Positions 33,533 to 42,830 of a stretch of DNA of 64,000 nucleotides are shown here, piece by piece; within the stretch, counting starts at the first letter, position 1, and every line of letters starts with the position of its first letter. The notes under the pieces were generated by a model. The model ran no database searches, was not told the DNA's origin, and saw nothing but the letters and a program-made list of their open reading frames with translations. The DNA lies in the NCBI RefSeq assembly GCF_018531495.1, contig NZ_JAHDTI010000012.1:124001-188000 (forward strand), written 5' to 3'. The stretch is from Nonomuraea sediminis. GTDB taxonomy: Bacteria; Actinomycetota; Actinomycetes; Streptosporangiales; Streptosporangiaceae. A program made the position numbers and the translations under genes.

Positions 33533-36500
33533 ATGGTCTTCATCCGGGTGCTGGGCTCATTCGCAGCCGAGGTGAACGGTGAGGCCGTTCACCTCGGCGG
33601 GCCGCGGCAGCGGGGCGTGCTGGCGTTGCTGGTGGCGGCACGTGGGCAGGTCGTGCCGGTCGACCGGATGATCGAGGATCTGTGGCGGGGGGAGCCGCCC
33701 GCACGGGCGCTGATGTCCCTGCAGGCGTATGTGTCCAACCTGCGTCGGTTGCTGGAGCCCGGACGTCCGCCGCGCACGCCGGCCCGGCTGCTGGTGAGCG
33801 CGGCGCCGGGTTATGCGCTGCGGCTGCCACCGGAGGCGGTGGACGCGTGGCGGTTCGAGGACCTGCTGGGCCAAGCGCGTACGGACACCGACCTACGCGC
33901 CGCCCAGGCTCGGCTCGCCGAGGCGCTAGGGCTGTGGCAGGGACCGGCCTTCGCCGAGGTCGCCGACGAGCCGTGGGCCACCGCCGAGACGGCCCGGCTG
34001 AACGAGCTGCGCTTGGTCGCCACCGAGCTGCACGTCGCGGCGGGTCTGCGCATCGGCGATCCCGCCGCGGTGGTTCCCGAGGCCGAGCGGCTCACCCGCG
34101 ACGAGCCCCTCCGCGAGGAAGGCTGGCGGCTGCACGCCTTGGCACTGTGGAGCACCGGCCGCCAAGCCGACGCGCTGGCGACGATCCGCCGCGCCCGCGG
34201 CATCCTCGCCGAGGAGCTCGGGCTCGACCCTGGCCCGGACCTGACGGCGTTGGAGGAGGCGATCCTCACCCAGCGCACAGACGTCCTACGCGCGACCGTA
34301 CCCCCACCCCCGCTGCCGCAGGTGGTCCCTCTCCCGGGGACGGCTCCGACCGTCGAGGCGCCGTTCGTCGGACGCGAGGCACAGCTGTCGGCACTGGTCA
34401 CGGCCGCCACCGGGGCCGCCACCGACGGAGCCCGTATCGCCCTTGTCACCGGCGAGGCCGGGCTCGGCAAGTCGACGCTGCTGGAACACCTCGGCAGGCG
34501 GCTCGAACGTGACGGGTGGCTGGTCGCCGTCGGCCGCTGCCCCGAGGTCGACAGCGCGCCGCCCGCGTGGGCCTGGACTGAGGCGCTGAGAGCCGTCGCC
34601 GCGTCCACGTCGCCGGGCGAGTTCGCGGACGACCTCGCGCCGCTGCTCACCGACACCGAGCCGGTGAACGCCGACGCCACCGCTGGACGGTTCCGCCTGC
34701 GCCAGGCCGTGTGGAAGTGGCTCGCGGCGGTCGCCGCGGAACGCCCGGTCGCCGTCGTGCTGGACGACCTGCACTGGGCGGACGCCACCACGCTGGAACT
34801 GCTCGGCGGCGGCCTCGGCATGCGGGCCCCGATCCTGGTCGTCGCCGCGTACCGCGCGGACGAGAGCGGGCACCTCACCGAAACGCTGGCCTCCCTCGCG
34901 CGCGCCACGCCCCTGCGCTTGGCGCTGCCGGGGCTGAACGACGAGGCGGTCGCGGAGCTCGTACGGGCCGAATGCGAGACCGACGAGGAGACCATCGCAG
35001 GGATCGCCGAGCGCACCGGCGGCAACCCGTTCTACGTGCGCGAAAGCGCCCGGCTGCTGAACGGCGAAGGCGCGCTGGTCGCCCTCTCCGAGGTCCCCGA
35101 GGGCGTACGGGACGTCCTGCGCCGCCGGTTCGCGCGCCTGCCCGAGGGAGGCGTGTCCGTCCTCCGGCTGGCCGCGGTCGCAGGCCGGGAAAGCTCGGTG
35201 GACGTCCTCGTCAAGGCCGCCGACACCGACGAGGACGGGGTGATGGACGCCCTGGACGCGGGCGTCATCGCCGGGCTCCTCGACGAGCCCGGCCCAGGCC
35301 TCATCCGCTTCGTCCACGCCCTCGTCAGGGACACGCTCATCGCCGACGTCAGCAGATTGCGTGCTACCCGGATGCACGCCCGGATCGCCGCCGCTCTTGA
35401 AGGCACCGACGACATCGCGGCGCTGGCCCATCACTACGCGCGCGCCGGCTCACCGAAGGCTGTCGGCTACTGCGTCCAGGCCGCCGAGCTCGCCGAGGCC
35501 CGCTACGCCCACGACGTGGCGGCCGACCTCCTCGCCGACGCCGTCACCAACTCGACCGGACCGGACGAACGCGTCGAATTGCTCGGCAGGCTGCTGCGCG
35601 CGCAGATCCGGGCGGGAGCCGTCACAGCCGCCCGCGAGACACGCCGTGAAGCCGTGGACTACGCAGAGTCCCTGGGCCGCGACGACCTGATGATCGCCGC
35701 ATTCACCGCGTGGACAGAGCCGACCCCTTGGCAGGCCCGTACGTACGGCACAGTGGACCGGCCGGTCGTCGACCGCCTGAGTCGCCTGCTGAAGCGCGAA
35801 CTGACCCCTGCGGTGCGGTCCCGGCTCCTGACGGCGTACGCGCACGAACTGGTCGGCGAGGACGACCCGACCGTTCTGGAGGCAGCGCAGGAGGCACTCG
35901 ACCTCGCCACCGAACCCCGGTTGCGGGCCGCGGCACTCGAGATCCTGGCCGAAGTCCACGGCGACGCCGAGCTCTGCCGGGAGCTCGTGGAGATCGGCAC
36001 CGAGCATGACCTGCCGGTCTACCGCGTCACCGGGCTGCTCAACCATGCCGGCGTCGCCGCCGCCGCCAACGACCCGGTGACCATGCACCAGGTGATCACC
36101 GAGGCTCTGGAACTCGCGCGCACCTACCGAATGCGCGAGGCGATCGCCGTCGCCGAGATCACGCTGGCGAGCTTGGCGCTCATCGAAGGCCGGTTCGCCG
36201 ACGCCGAACTCCTCTACATCAAGGCTGACGAGGGCATGCGGCGCATCGGATCGGTGCACGCCACGGGCTTTCTCCAACTCGCCCTGGCCACGATCTGGCT
36301 GAACGAGGGCACGCTCGGCGCGCACCTGGACGACGTGCGCGCCCTCCACGCCGTGCTCGGCACCATGACCTCCGACCTGCTCGCGCTCGCCCTCCACGCC
36401 AACGGCCTGGACGCCGAAGCCCGCGAGGTGCGCGCGTCACCCAGCCCGATCCGCCCCGACTTCTTCTTCACCTTCCTCACAACGTTGCGTGCGATGGCCA

Positions 36501-36754
36501 TCGTCGCCTTGAACGACCGCGACGCCGCCGAGGAGATCTACGCGACGCTGCTTCCGCACCGCAACGGCCCCCCGGCGGGCGCCGCGAGCCTGGCGATGGC
36601 GCTGCGCCCGGTCGCCCACACCCTCGGCGAGCTGGCCGTACTCCTCGGCCGCGACCACGAGGCCGCCGCCCACTTCACCCAGGCCGCCACCATCGCCGAC
36701 CAATGGAACGCACCCCTCTGGGCCGCCGAGGCCCGGTCGCGAACAACCACCTAG
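33533..36754 (+). CDS. Large SARP-AAA (AfsR-like) transcriptional activator
   Basis: About 1073 aa from ATG 33533 (MVFIRVLGSF). Order: OmpR-like winged helix (about 1-95), bacterial transcriptional activator domain BTAD (about 100-245, ending ILAEELGLDPGPDLTALE), and an AAA ATPase with Walker A TGEAGLGKSTLL near residue 305 and Walker B VAVVLDDLHWADA. A long TPR-like helical C-terminus follows. It activates genes, often for secondary metabolism, in response to a signal read by the ATPase/TPR part. The three heptamers upstream suggest autoregulation. Confidence 0.92.
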   Translation: MVFIRVLGSFAAEVNGEAVHLGGPRQRGVLALLVAARGQVVPVDRMIEDLWRGEPPARALMSLQAYVSNLRRLLEPGRPPRTPARLLVSAAPGYALRLPPEAVDAWRFEDLLGQARTDTDLRAAQARLAEALGLWQGPAFAEVADEPWATAETARLNELRLVATELHVAAGLRIGDPAAVVPEAERLTRDEPLREEGWRLHALALWSTGRQADALATIRRARGILAEELGLDPGPDLTALEEAILTQRTDVLRATVPPPPLPQVVPLPGTAPTVEAPFVGREAQLSALVTAATGAATDGARIALVTGEAGLGKSTLLEHLGRRLERDGWLVAVGRCPEVDSAPPAWAWTEALRAVAASTSPGEFADDLAPLLTDTEPVNADATAGRFRLRQAVWKWLAAVAAERPVAVVLDDLHWADATTLELLGGGLGMRAPILVVAAYRADESGHLTETLASLARATPLRLALPGLNDEAVAELVRAECETDEETIAGIAERTGGNPFYVRESARLLNGEGALVALSEVPEGVRDVLRRRFARLPEGGVSVLRLAAVAGRESSVDVLVKAADTDEDGVMDALDAGVIAGLLDEPGPGLIRFVHALVRDTLIADVSRLRATRMHARIAAALEGTDDIAALAHHYARAGSPKAVGYCVQAAELAEARYAHDVAADLLADAVTNSTGPDERVELLGRLLRAQIRAGAVTAARETRREAVDYAESLGRDDLMIAAFTAWTEPTPWQARTYGTVDRPVVDRLSRLLKRELTPAVRSRLLTAYAHELVGEDDPTVLEAAQEALDLATEPRLRAAALEILAEVHGDAELCRELVEIGTEHDLPVYRVTGLLNHAGVAAAANDPVTMHQVITEALELARTYRMREAIAVAEITLASLALIEGRFADAELLYIKADEGMRRIGSVHATGFLQLALATIWLNEGTLGAHLDDVRALHAVLGTMTSDLLALALHANGLDAEAREVRASPSPIRPDFFFTFLTTLRAMAIVALNDRDAAEEIYATLLPHRNGPPAGAASLAMALRPVAHTLGELAVLLGRDHEAAAHFTQAATIADQWNAPLWAAEARSRTTT

Positions 36755-36759
36755 CGCAC

Positions 36760-37090
36760 ATCTGTGACGCAGAACTTGCATCATCTGTTACATAGGCGGC
36801 CTTCGGGCCCTGTCCGCCCAGCTCGGCGTGCGCCGCCAGATCACACAAGACCTGGGTGCGCGAGGTCCGATCACAAGCCGCGACCGTGCAGCGGTAGGCC
36901 ACCGTGGACCGGTTGTCGACATTGCCGGTGAACAGCCATATCGCCGCGTCCCACTCGCCGGGCCGCCAAGGTGTCGGCGTGTTCGCCACCAGCCACTGCT
37001 CCCAGGCCGCCTCCGGCGCCGCCAGCGCCCCGAACCCTCGCCGCCCAGTTCGCCAGGCGGGAAGGCGAGCACGTTGTCCTGGCCGCTCAC
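36760..37090 (-). pseudogene. Small integrase-associated ORF, frameshifted
   Basis: A GTG at 37090 overlapping the upstream integrase stop gives SGQDNVLAFPPGELGGEG. After a one-base shift near 37040 the frame continues ALAAPEAAWEQWLVANTPTP, RPGEWDAAIWLF and AACDRTSRTQVLCDLAAH. A Cys-containing segment suggests a small zinc or DNA-binding partner protein that travels with this integrase. The family is not recognised. The frameshift and convergent overlap with the SARP end mark it as decayed. Confidence 0.4.
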
Positions 37091-37428
37091 GGCCGCGACT
37101 GCCTTCGCCGCTCAGCCACCATCTCCACCGCCTCGCGCTTGTCGGCATCGGTGACATGGCAGTAAGGATCCTGGGAGGAGGCCGAGATGTGCCCGGCGAT
37201 CTCCTGGACCACCCTGCGGTCCACTCCCGCCATCCTCGTGATCGCCGAGTGCCGGAGCACATGGGATCGGGCCCGGAACCCGGCCCGGGCGGCCAGCCGG
37301 CAAAACAGCTCATAGGCGCTGCCGTACTTCATCGGCCGACCCAGCGGGGCATGGAACAGGTTCACGAACACCAGGTCCACCCCGGCGGCCTGCTCGACCT
37401 CGTCCCGCTCGTATTGGTTGTGAGACAT
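37087..37428 (-). pseudogene. Tyrosine recombinase C-terminal half
   Basis: A 113-residue fragment carries the C-terminal catalytic set: HVLRHSAITRMAG (HxxR), EIAGHIS (third His) and the nucleophile in SSQDPYCHVTDAD. The N-terminal SAM-like and first Arg regions are missing; upstream DNA instead belongs to an unrelated helicase-associated gene. A coupled accessory ORF follows. It is a dead integrase, the third different one in the window. Confidence 0.7.
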
Positions 37429-37471
37429 CCGGCAGGAGAAGTGCCCGGCCCCGGGGGCTCCGGCTCGCCGC

Positions 37472-38000
37472 TCAGAGCAGGTACGCTTTTTTGATCTCGG
37501 CGCGTTCGAAGCCGTGGTCCGCGTCGCAGTCGTGGCAGTAGCCGCTCACCACGGTGCCGGCGATGGTGAGGTCCTCGATGTAGTGCTCGTGGCGCCGCTA
37601 CACGATGACGATCACTTCGCCGGTGACGGCGGCCATGGCCAGTGCCTCGTCGGTCGTGCTCGTCTTGCCGCCCTGGAGGATCGCGGTCGCCGCGGCGGCG
37701 TCGTCGTGCCGGTCGGCGGCCTCCACCGGGAGGCGCCGGCGTGGGGCGGACTCCGCCTTGATCGTCCCGTCCGAGGACACGGCGACCGGCGCGTGGCCCG
37801 ACCGGCGGAGCAGCCGCAGGGTCTCCTCGGGTGGCAGGGCGCCCAGGGCGACCGTGGGGGCGATCTGCCGCAGGCTCAGCTTGCGGAGCGCCCTGGCGCC
37901 GCACAACTCGGCGATGACGGCCGGGTCGCTGGCGATGATCACGGACGGGGTGGGGGCGACCTCGATCGGCCTCCGGGGAGGATCGGACCGGATTTTGGCG
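37472..38000 (-). pseudogene. Helicase-associated domain protein, C-terminal remnant with nonsense codon
   Basis: The surviving part reads PSVIIASDPAVIAELCGARA, KLSLRQIAPTVALGALPPEE and LRLLRRSGHAPVAVSSDGTI, as in the C-terminal half of actinobacterial XPB-like helicase-associated proteins. An in-frame TAG near 37598 interrupts it; the same frame then continues RRHEHYIEDLTIAGTVVSGY, CHDCDADHGFERAEI, to a TGA at 37472. Both the N-terminal truncation and the nonsense codon show inactivation. Confidence 0.5.
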
Positions 38001-38075
38001 CTACAAAAGCGATCTTGACGACGATTCGGTGACCAGGGCTGTTTGCCCTGGTTGAGCGCCCTAGCGTGCCTGCTC

Positions 38076-38130
38076 ATGCGTGTGGATTTCCTCTCGAATG
38101 AGCAAGTGGCCCGCTATCGCCGGTTCCGGC
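38076..38130 (+). pseudogene. 5' end of a Tn3-family transposase
   Basis: ATG at 38076 begins MRVDFLSNEQVARYRRF, the typical start of the DUF4158 domain of Tn3 transposases, after which similarity ends abruptly. A longer fragment of a related gene starts at 42831 in the same orientation, with some shared sequence around the start codon. Confidence 0.5.
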
Positions 38131-38280
38131 CTTGCGGTAGGGCGGCGACTCCTGCGGCAGGCTCCCTCGTCCTGCGCGCTCTCGGATCAAAGGTCTTGGG
38201 CCGCTCTTGAGCCCGGCGTTCCAGAACGGCCCAAGGGCGGGCGGTCACGATGGCGGCACATCGTAGAGAAGGAGCGCATC

Positions 38281-38982
38281 GTGCATACCGCCGACCACCC
38301 GAACGTCCCGCAGATCATGCTGCCCGGCCAGGCCGCCGCCGCCCCCGGGCCGCTCGACATGGCCAACATGTACCTCGCGCACTACGGCTTCCGCCGCGAC
38401 CTCGGCCACCTGCTCACCGCGATCGGCCGGATCCGCCTCGACGACCGGCGGCGCGTCTCAGCGCTGCGCGAGCACCACGCGTGGGTCCTGTTCGTCCTGC
38501 ACCACCACCACACCGCCGAGGACGAGAAGATCTGGCCGCGGCTGCGCGAGCGGGCCCCGGGGGCGATCGGCACGATCGACGCGCTGGAGGCCGAGCACGA
38601 GGCGTGCGACCACTGGATCCGCGAGAGCACCGAGGCGTTCCAGGCGTTCGACTCCGGACCGTCCGAGCAGGGGCGCGAGCGGCTCACGACCGCCCTGCGC
38701 ACGCTGGCCGACACCCTCGGCGCGCACCTCGCGCACGAGGAGACCGACGGCATCCCGCTGATGATGGCCCACATCACGCCGGAGGAGGACGCGGAGATGC
38801 ACAAGACGATCATGAAGGACTACGGCCTGTACAAGCTGGTCAAGCTGGTCGGCTGGACCAGCGCCGAGGTGCCTGCCGACGTCGAGGCCCACCTGCGCGC
38901 GACCGCGCCCCGGCAACTGCTGATGATCTCCAACCTGGCCGGGAGACGCTACCGGCGCCGCACGGCCTACCTGTGGGGCTGA
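38281..38982 (+). CDS. Hemerythrin-like (HHE) domain protein
   Basis: About 233 aa from the GTG at 38281, with a GAAGGAG site. HHE iron-binding elements: LAHYGFRRDLGHLL, LHHHHTAEDEKIWPRL, LEAEHEACDHWI and LGAHLAHEETDGIPLM. The C-terminal part (PRQLLMISNLAGRRYRRRTA) resembles that of the protein at 32793, so they are paralogues. It is convergent with the second giant SARP gene. Proposed roles are oxygen/NO binding or redox sensing; nothing here defines which. Confidence 0.87.
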   Translation: MHTADHPNVPQIMLPGQAAAAPGPLDMANMYLAHYGFRRDLGHLLTAIGRIRLDDRRRVSALREHHAWVLFVLHHHHTAEDEKIWPRLRERAPGAIGTIDALEAEHEACDHWIRESTEAFQAFDSGPSEQGRERLTTALRTLADTLGAHLAHEETDGIPLMMAHITPEEDAEMHKTIMKDYGLYKLVKLVGWTSAEVPADVEAHLRATAPRQLLMISNLAGRRYRRRTAYLWG

Positions 38983-39013
38983 GCCGGTCCTCTGGGGGTG
39001 AGCCGGTCCCCGC

Positions 39014-42000
39014 CTACTCGCTGGGCTGGGCCAGTTCCCGTTCCACGCGTTCGGCGTGCTCGGCGTGCCGCCGCGCCGCCCCGGTGTCGCCCAGGGCCTC
39101 GGCCAGCTGCGCCAGCGACCGGCTGACCGGCCACAACAGCATGCCCAGGCCGGAGATCCCGATGCGGTCGGCGTACGGGGACGCCTCCTCGTACAGGGCG
39201 GCGCAGGCTTGCCGGTCGCCCAGCGCGGCCCAGAGCTCACAGCGCAGCACCAGCCAGCACAGGTACACGAACGTGCGTGGGATCGGCGGCTGCCGCTCCC
39301 ACGGGCCGAGCGCCTGCCGGGCCTCCTCCGGCCGGCCGCTGACGACCAGGTAGTGGGCGTACACGTCGAGGTTGAACGGGTCGAGCGGCTCGTGCGACAT
39401 GTCCATCGGCGGCCGGACCGCGTCCGCCGCCCCGAGGCGCAGGCGCATGAGCTCCACCAGGTACGTGATCCCGGCCGTGCTCGACTCCACCCCCCACATC
39501 GAGGTGGCCTGCTGCTCGGCCGCGGTGGCCGCGAGCAGTTCCTCGGCCGCGTCCAGGTCGCCCTGCTGCACGAGCAGGCCGAGCCGCAGCCAGCCCAGCA
39601 TGATGCGCAGATACGGCATGTGGATACGCCCGATCAGCCGCGCCGCCTCGGCCATCGGCTCCCGTGACTCCCGCACCCGGCACAGCTCCAGCAGCGTGCC
39701 GGCCTGGCAGATGAGCCCGATCGCGCGGAGCTCGTCGTCGCCCGCCTCCAGCCCGGCGCGGGCCATCTCCTCGCCCGCCTCCAGCCGCTGCCGCGCGTGG
39801 TCCGGGTCGAGCAGCCCGTAGTAGCGGGCGAACAGCACCCGGCCCAGCAGCGTCGCGTCGTTCTCGCGGCGGGCCAGCCGCACCGCCTCGGCGCTCCACA
39901 GCTCCCGCTCGGCCGGGTCCCGGCCGGGCTCGTAGTACGTCTGGAGCGTCAGGCAGGCCAGCACCCGGGCGCGGGCCTGCGGCTCCAGCCCTTCGTCGGC
40001 GGCCAGCTTCGTCAGGTCCGCCACCAGGTCCGGATCGTGGTCGCCGTAGACCTTCCAGGGTTGCAGGATGCGGCCGCCGTACCCGGTAGCGGCCTCGATC
40101 AGGCGCCGCCGGTCGCCCGCCTGCCCGGCCAGGTGGCGGACGCGCGCCAGCTCGGCCTCCTGCCCCAGCGAGTCGCCCGCCCCGAACCTGGCCTCGGCCA
40201 GCGCGAACAGCAGGTCCATCCGCTCGGCCGACCCCACGTCGAGGTCGTTCTCGGCCACGCGGTCCGCCCGTTCGAGCAGCTCGACGGCCGCGTCGTACGC
40301 GCGTAGCCGCTTGGCCTCCTCGGCCGCCCGCCACGCCGCCCGCCACGCCCGCGCGGTGTGGCCCGCGGGAACGGCCTCCAGCCAGTGGTGCGCGGCGGCG
40401 GCCAGCCGGTCCGAGGCGGGGCCGCCGGTACGCGACTCGATCGCGGCGGCGACGGCGGCGTGCAGCCGGGCCCGGCGCAGCACCGGCACCACCTCGGTGA
40501 GCGCCTCCTGCACCAGCGCGTGTACGAACAGGAACCGCCCGGGCCGCCCCTCGGTCAGCAGTTCCGCGGCCATGGCGGGCTCCAGCCAGTCCAGTGCCGT
40601 GTCCAGGTCCAGCCCGGCGGCCTCGGCCGCGACCGTCACGTCGAACTCCCGCCCGGCGACCGCCGCCACCCGCAGGAAGTCGGCGGACGGCGCGGGCAGC
40701 CGGTTCACCCGGCCGAGCACGACGTCGCGCACGCCCAGTGGCAGCGTGCCGCCGCCCGGCGATCCGGCCCGCAGGTAACGCACCAGCTCGGTGACGAAGA
40801 ACGGATTGCCGTTCGTACGCTCCCTGAGCCCCCGAACGTCCGCGCCCTCGGGAGCCAGCCCGGCCAGGTCGGAGGCGGACAGCCCGGACAGCGGCAGCCG
40901 CAACGCCTGCCGCCGCGCCAGCGCCTCGAACGCCTCGGCCAGCGCGCCCTCAGGCGGCGGCCAGGTGCGTGCCGTGCCCACCACGGCCAGCCTGCCGCCC
41001 AGCACGTACCCGGCCAGGTAGCCCAGCAGGCGCAGCGAGGAGCGGTCCGCCCAGTGCAGGTCGTCCAGCACCACCAGCACCGGCTGCTGGGCCGCGGCCA
41101 GGGCCCGCGCCGCCGCCTCATAGGTGCGGAACCGCGCGCCCTCGGGGTCGTTGCCGGTCGCGGAGTTGACGCCGGGCAGGTTCGCCCGCACGTCGGCGGG
41201 CAGCGGCGGCAGCGTGTCGGCCAGCCGCTCCAGCACCGCCACCCACGGCCAGAACGCCGGAGCGCCCTCCGTCGCCGCGCACCGCCCCACCGCGACCGTG
41301 AACCCCCGGGCGCGGGCCCGGCTCACCAGCTCCTCGGCCAGCCGCGTCTTGCCGATCCCCGGCTCCCCGGTGATCAGCGCGAACCCGGGCTGGTTCGCCG
41401 CCGCCGCGTCGAGCAGCCCGTCCAGCGCGGCCAGCTCGTCCTCCCGGCCCGCGATGCCGCGCCCGGCCGGTTGCGGTTCGGGCATGGGCGGCCGCTGGGG
41501 GAGCAGCGCGGGGGACTGGCCGAGGATGTCACCTTCCAGCTCGCGCAGCTCCTCGCCCGGGTCGATGCCGAGCTCCTCGGCCAGGATCCGCCGGGCCGTG
41601 CGCAGCGCCTCCAGCGCCTCGCCCTGGCGGCCGCACCGGTAGAGCGCCAGCGCCCGCAGCGCCCACAGCCGCTCGCGCAGCGGGTGCTCGCGCGTCAGCA
41701 TCTCCAGCTCGCCCAGCAGCTCGCCGTGGCGGTCCTGCCGGATCACCGCGTCCACGCGCAGCTCGCGGGCCCGCTCCCTGGCCTCGGTGAGGCGCGCCCT
41801 GACGGCGCCCACGTACGCCTGATCGTCCAGGTCCTGGTACGGTTCGCCGCGCCACAGCGCCAGCGCCTCGCCCGCCAGCCGTTCCGCCTCGGCGGGCTCG
41901 GCCGCCTGCTCGGCCTGCCCGACCAGGCGCAGGAAGCGCGCCGCGTCCACCTGATCGGGGTCGATCGCCAGCGTGTATCCGACCGGCCCGAACGTCAGCA

Positions 42001-42256
42001 ACCGGCTCTGCGCCCTGGCCGGGCGTCCCGGTTCAAGCAGGCGGCGCAGGTTGGACACGTACGAGTGCAGCGACGCCTGCGCCTCGGCCGGTGGCTCCTC
42101 GCCCCACAACCGGTCGATCAGCGTGGCCGGGGACACCGGCCTGCCCTCGGCCAGCACCAGCACGTTCACCAGCGCGCGCAGCTTCGGCGCGCCGATCCCG
42201 CACGGCCGCCCCTCGTCGCCGACGATCTCCAGCGGGCCCAGCACACGAATGTCCAA
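39014..42256 (-). CDS. Large SARP-AAA (AfsR-like) transcriptional activator
   Basis: A 1080-aa paralogue of the protein at 33533. Winged helix (MDIRVLGPLEIVGDEG to about 95), BTAD domain (ending ILAEELGIDPGEELRELEGD), AAA ATPase with Walker A ITGEPGIGKTRLAEEL near residue 292 and Walker B VLVVLDDLHWADR, NGNPFFVTELVRYL, then a long TPR-like region. No heptamer repeats are evident before its start. The nearest candidate targets are the adjacent hemerythrin-like gene and, further off, the NRPS cluster; neither is demonstrated. Confidence 0.92.
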   Translation of the reverse strand: MDIRVLGPLEIVGDEGRPCGIGAPKLRALVNVLVLAEGRPVSPATLIDRLWGEEPPAEAQASLHSYVSNLRRLLEPGRPARAQSRLLTFGPVGYTLAIDPDQVDAARFLRLVGQAEQAAEPAEAERLAGEALALWRGEPYQDLDDQAYVGAVRARLTEARERARELRVDAVIRQDRHGELLGELEMLTREHPLRERLWALRALALYRCGRQGEALEALRTARRILAEELGIDPGEELRELEGDILGQSPALLPQRPPMPEPQPAGRGIAGREDELAALDGLLDAAAANQPGFALITGEPGIGKTRLAEELVSRARARGFTVAVGRCAATEGAPAFWPWVAVLERLADTLPPLPADVRANLPGVNSATGNDPEGARFRTYEAAARALAAAQQPVLVVLDDLHWADRSSLRLLGYLAGYVLGGRLAVVGTARTWPPPEGALAEAFEALARRQALRLPLSGLSASDLAGLAPEGADVRGLRERTNGNPFFVTELVRYLRAGSPGGGTLPLGVRDVVLGRVNRLPAPSADFLRVAAVAGREFDVTVAAEAAGLDLDTALDWLEPAMAAELLTEGRPGRFLFVHALVQEALTEVVPVLRRARLHAAVAAAIESRTGGPASDRLAAAAHHWLEAVPAGHTARAWRAAWRAAEEAKRLRAYDAAVELLERADRVAENDLDVGSAERMDLLFALAEARFGAGDSLGQEAELARVRHLAGQAGDRRRLIEAATGYGGRILQPWKVYGDHDPDLVADLTKLAADEGLEPQARARVLACLTLQTYYEPGRDPAERELWSAEAVRLARRENDATLLGRVLFARYYGLLDPDHARQRLEAGEEMARAGLEAGDDELRAIGLICQAGTLLELCRVRESREPMAEAARLIGRIHMPYLRIMLGWLRLGLLVQQGDLDAAEELLAATAAEQQATSMWGVESSTAGITYLVELMRLRLGAADAVRPPMDMSHEPLDPFNLDVYAHYLVVSGRPEEARQALGPWERQPPIPRTFVYLCWLVLRCELWAALGDRQACAALYEEASPYADRIGISGLGMLLWPVSRSLAQLAEALGDTGAARRHAEHAERVERELAQPSE

Positions 42257-42289
42257 TGCCCTACCACTCCCACGAAGTCGTCCGATCTT

Positions 42290-42480
42290 ACGATGGGGTG
42301 GCCGGAGGCAGTGTAGCCGAGGTGGTTGTGCACGACGACGACTCGGCCGCGGTAGCCCTGTTCCTTGATGAGCTGGGCCAGGTAGGCCAGCATGGCGAGG
42401 CTGTCTTTCCCGGCGCTGGAGCAGATGATGATCAGGTGGTATTCCGGGGGCGAGGAGCCTGAGGCAGCCGTTGGCGCTGA
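42290..42480 (-). pseudogene. PP-loop (PAPS reductase-like) N-terminal fragment
   Basis: The frame contains EYHLIIICSSAGKDSLAMLA (PP-loop SxGKDS) and YRGRVVVVHNHLG, matching the nucleotide-binding start of phosphoadenosine-phosphosulfate reductase/DndC-like proteins. Similarity ends within about 60 residues, against the SARP promoter. The 100 codons upstream in frame, up to 42786, show nothing recognisable. DndC-like proteins act in DNA phosphorothioation or sulfur transfer, but this copy is too short to work. Confidence 0.5.
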
Positions 42481-42830
42481 GATGGATCTTGGTTTGCTCG
42501 GTTTGACATAGAAGGAGATATCGAGCACCACGACCTGGGGAAACGCACTGCTGATCGTTATAGAGCCCGACTTATCCCGCATGTTCGAGCCGAAACCAGC
42601 CTGCACGTCCTGCGCCCTCGGGTTCGCCCTCGCTGAAGAACCTTCGCCCCGAGCGCCCCTGAGTTCAGCATCGGATGCGTGAATCTCGCGTCTGATGCGA
42701 ACCCGGGATGGGCCGCCAACCCCCTTGACCTGCTCAAAGAGCGAATCTCTGCAGGTCAGAGCTATATCCGTTGAATTTTCCGCCATTGCTACCGGGACCC
42801 CGCTAGGTGGTGTGCCTACGGTCGTCGGTC

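Noticed and set aside
40358..42316. 652-codon plus-strand frame over the second SARP gene
   Set aside because: Gln/Arg-rich shadow; the minus strand has complete SARP, BTAD and AAA motifs.
42480..42786. Ribosomally made peptide precursor upstream of the PP-loop fragment (frame containing VVVLDISFYV)
   Set aside because: The leader-like stretch superficially recalls FxLD peptides, but there is no Cys-rich core and no lanthipeptide enzyme nearby.
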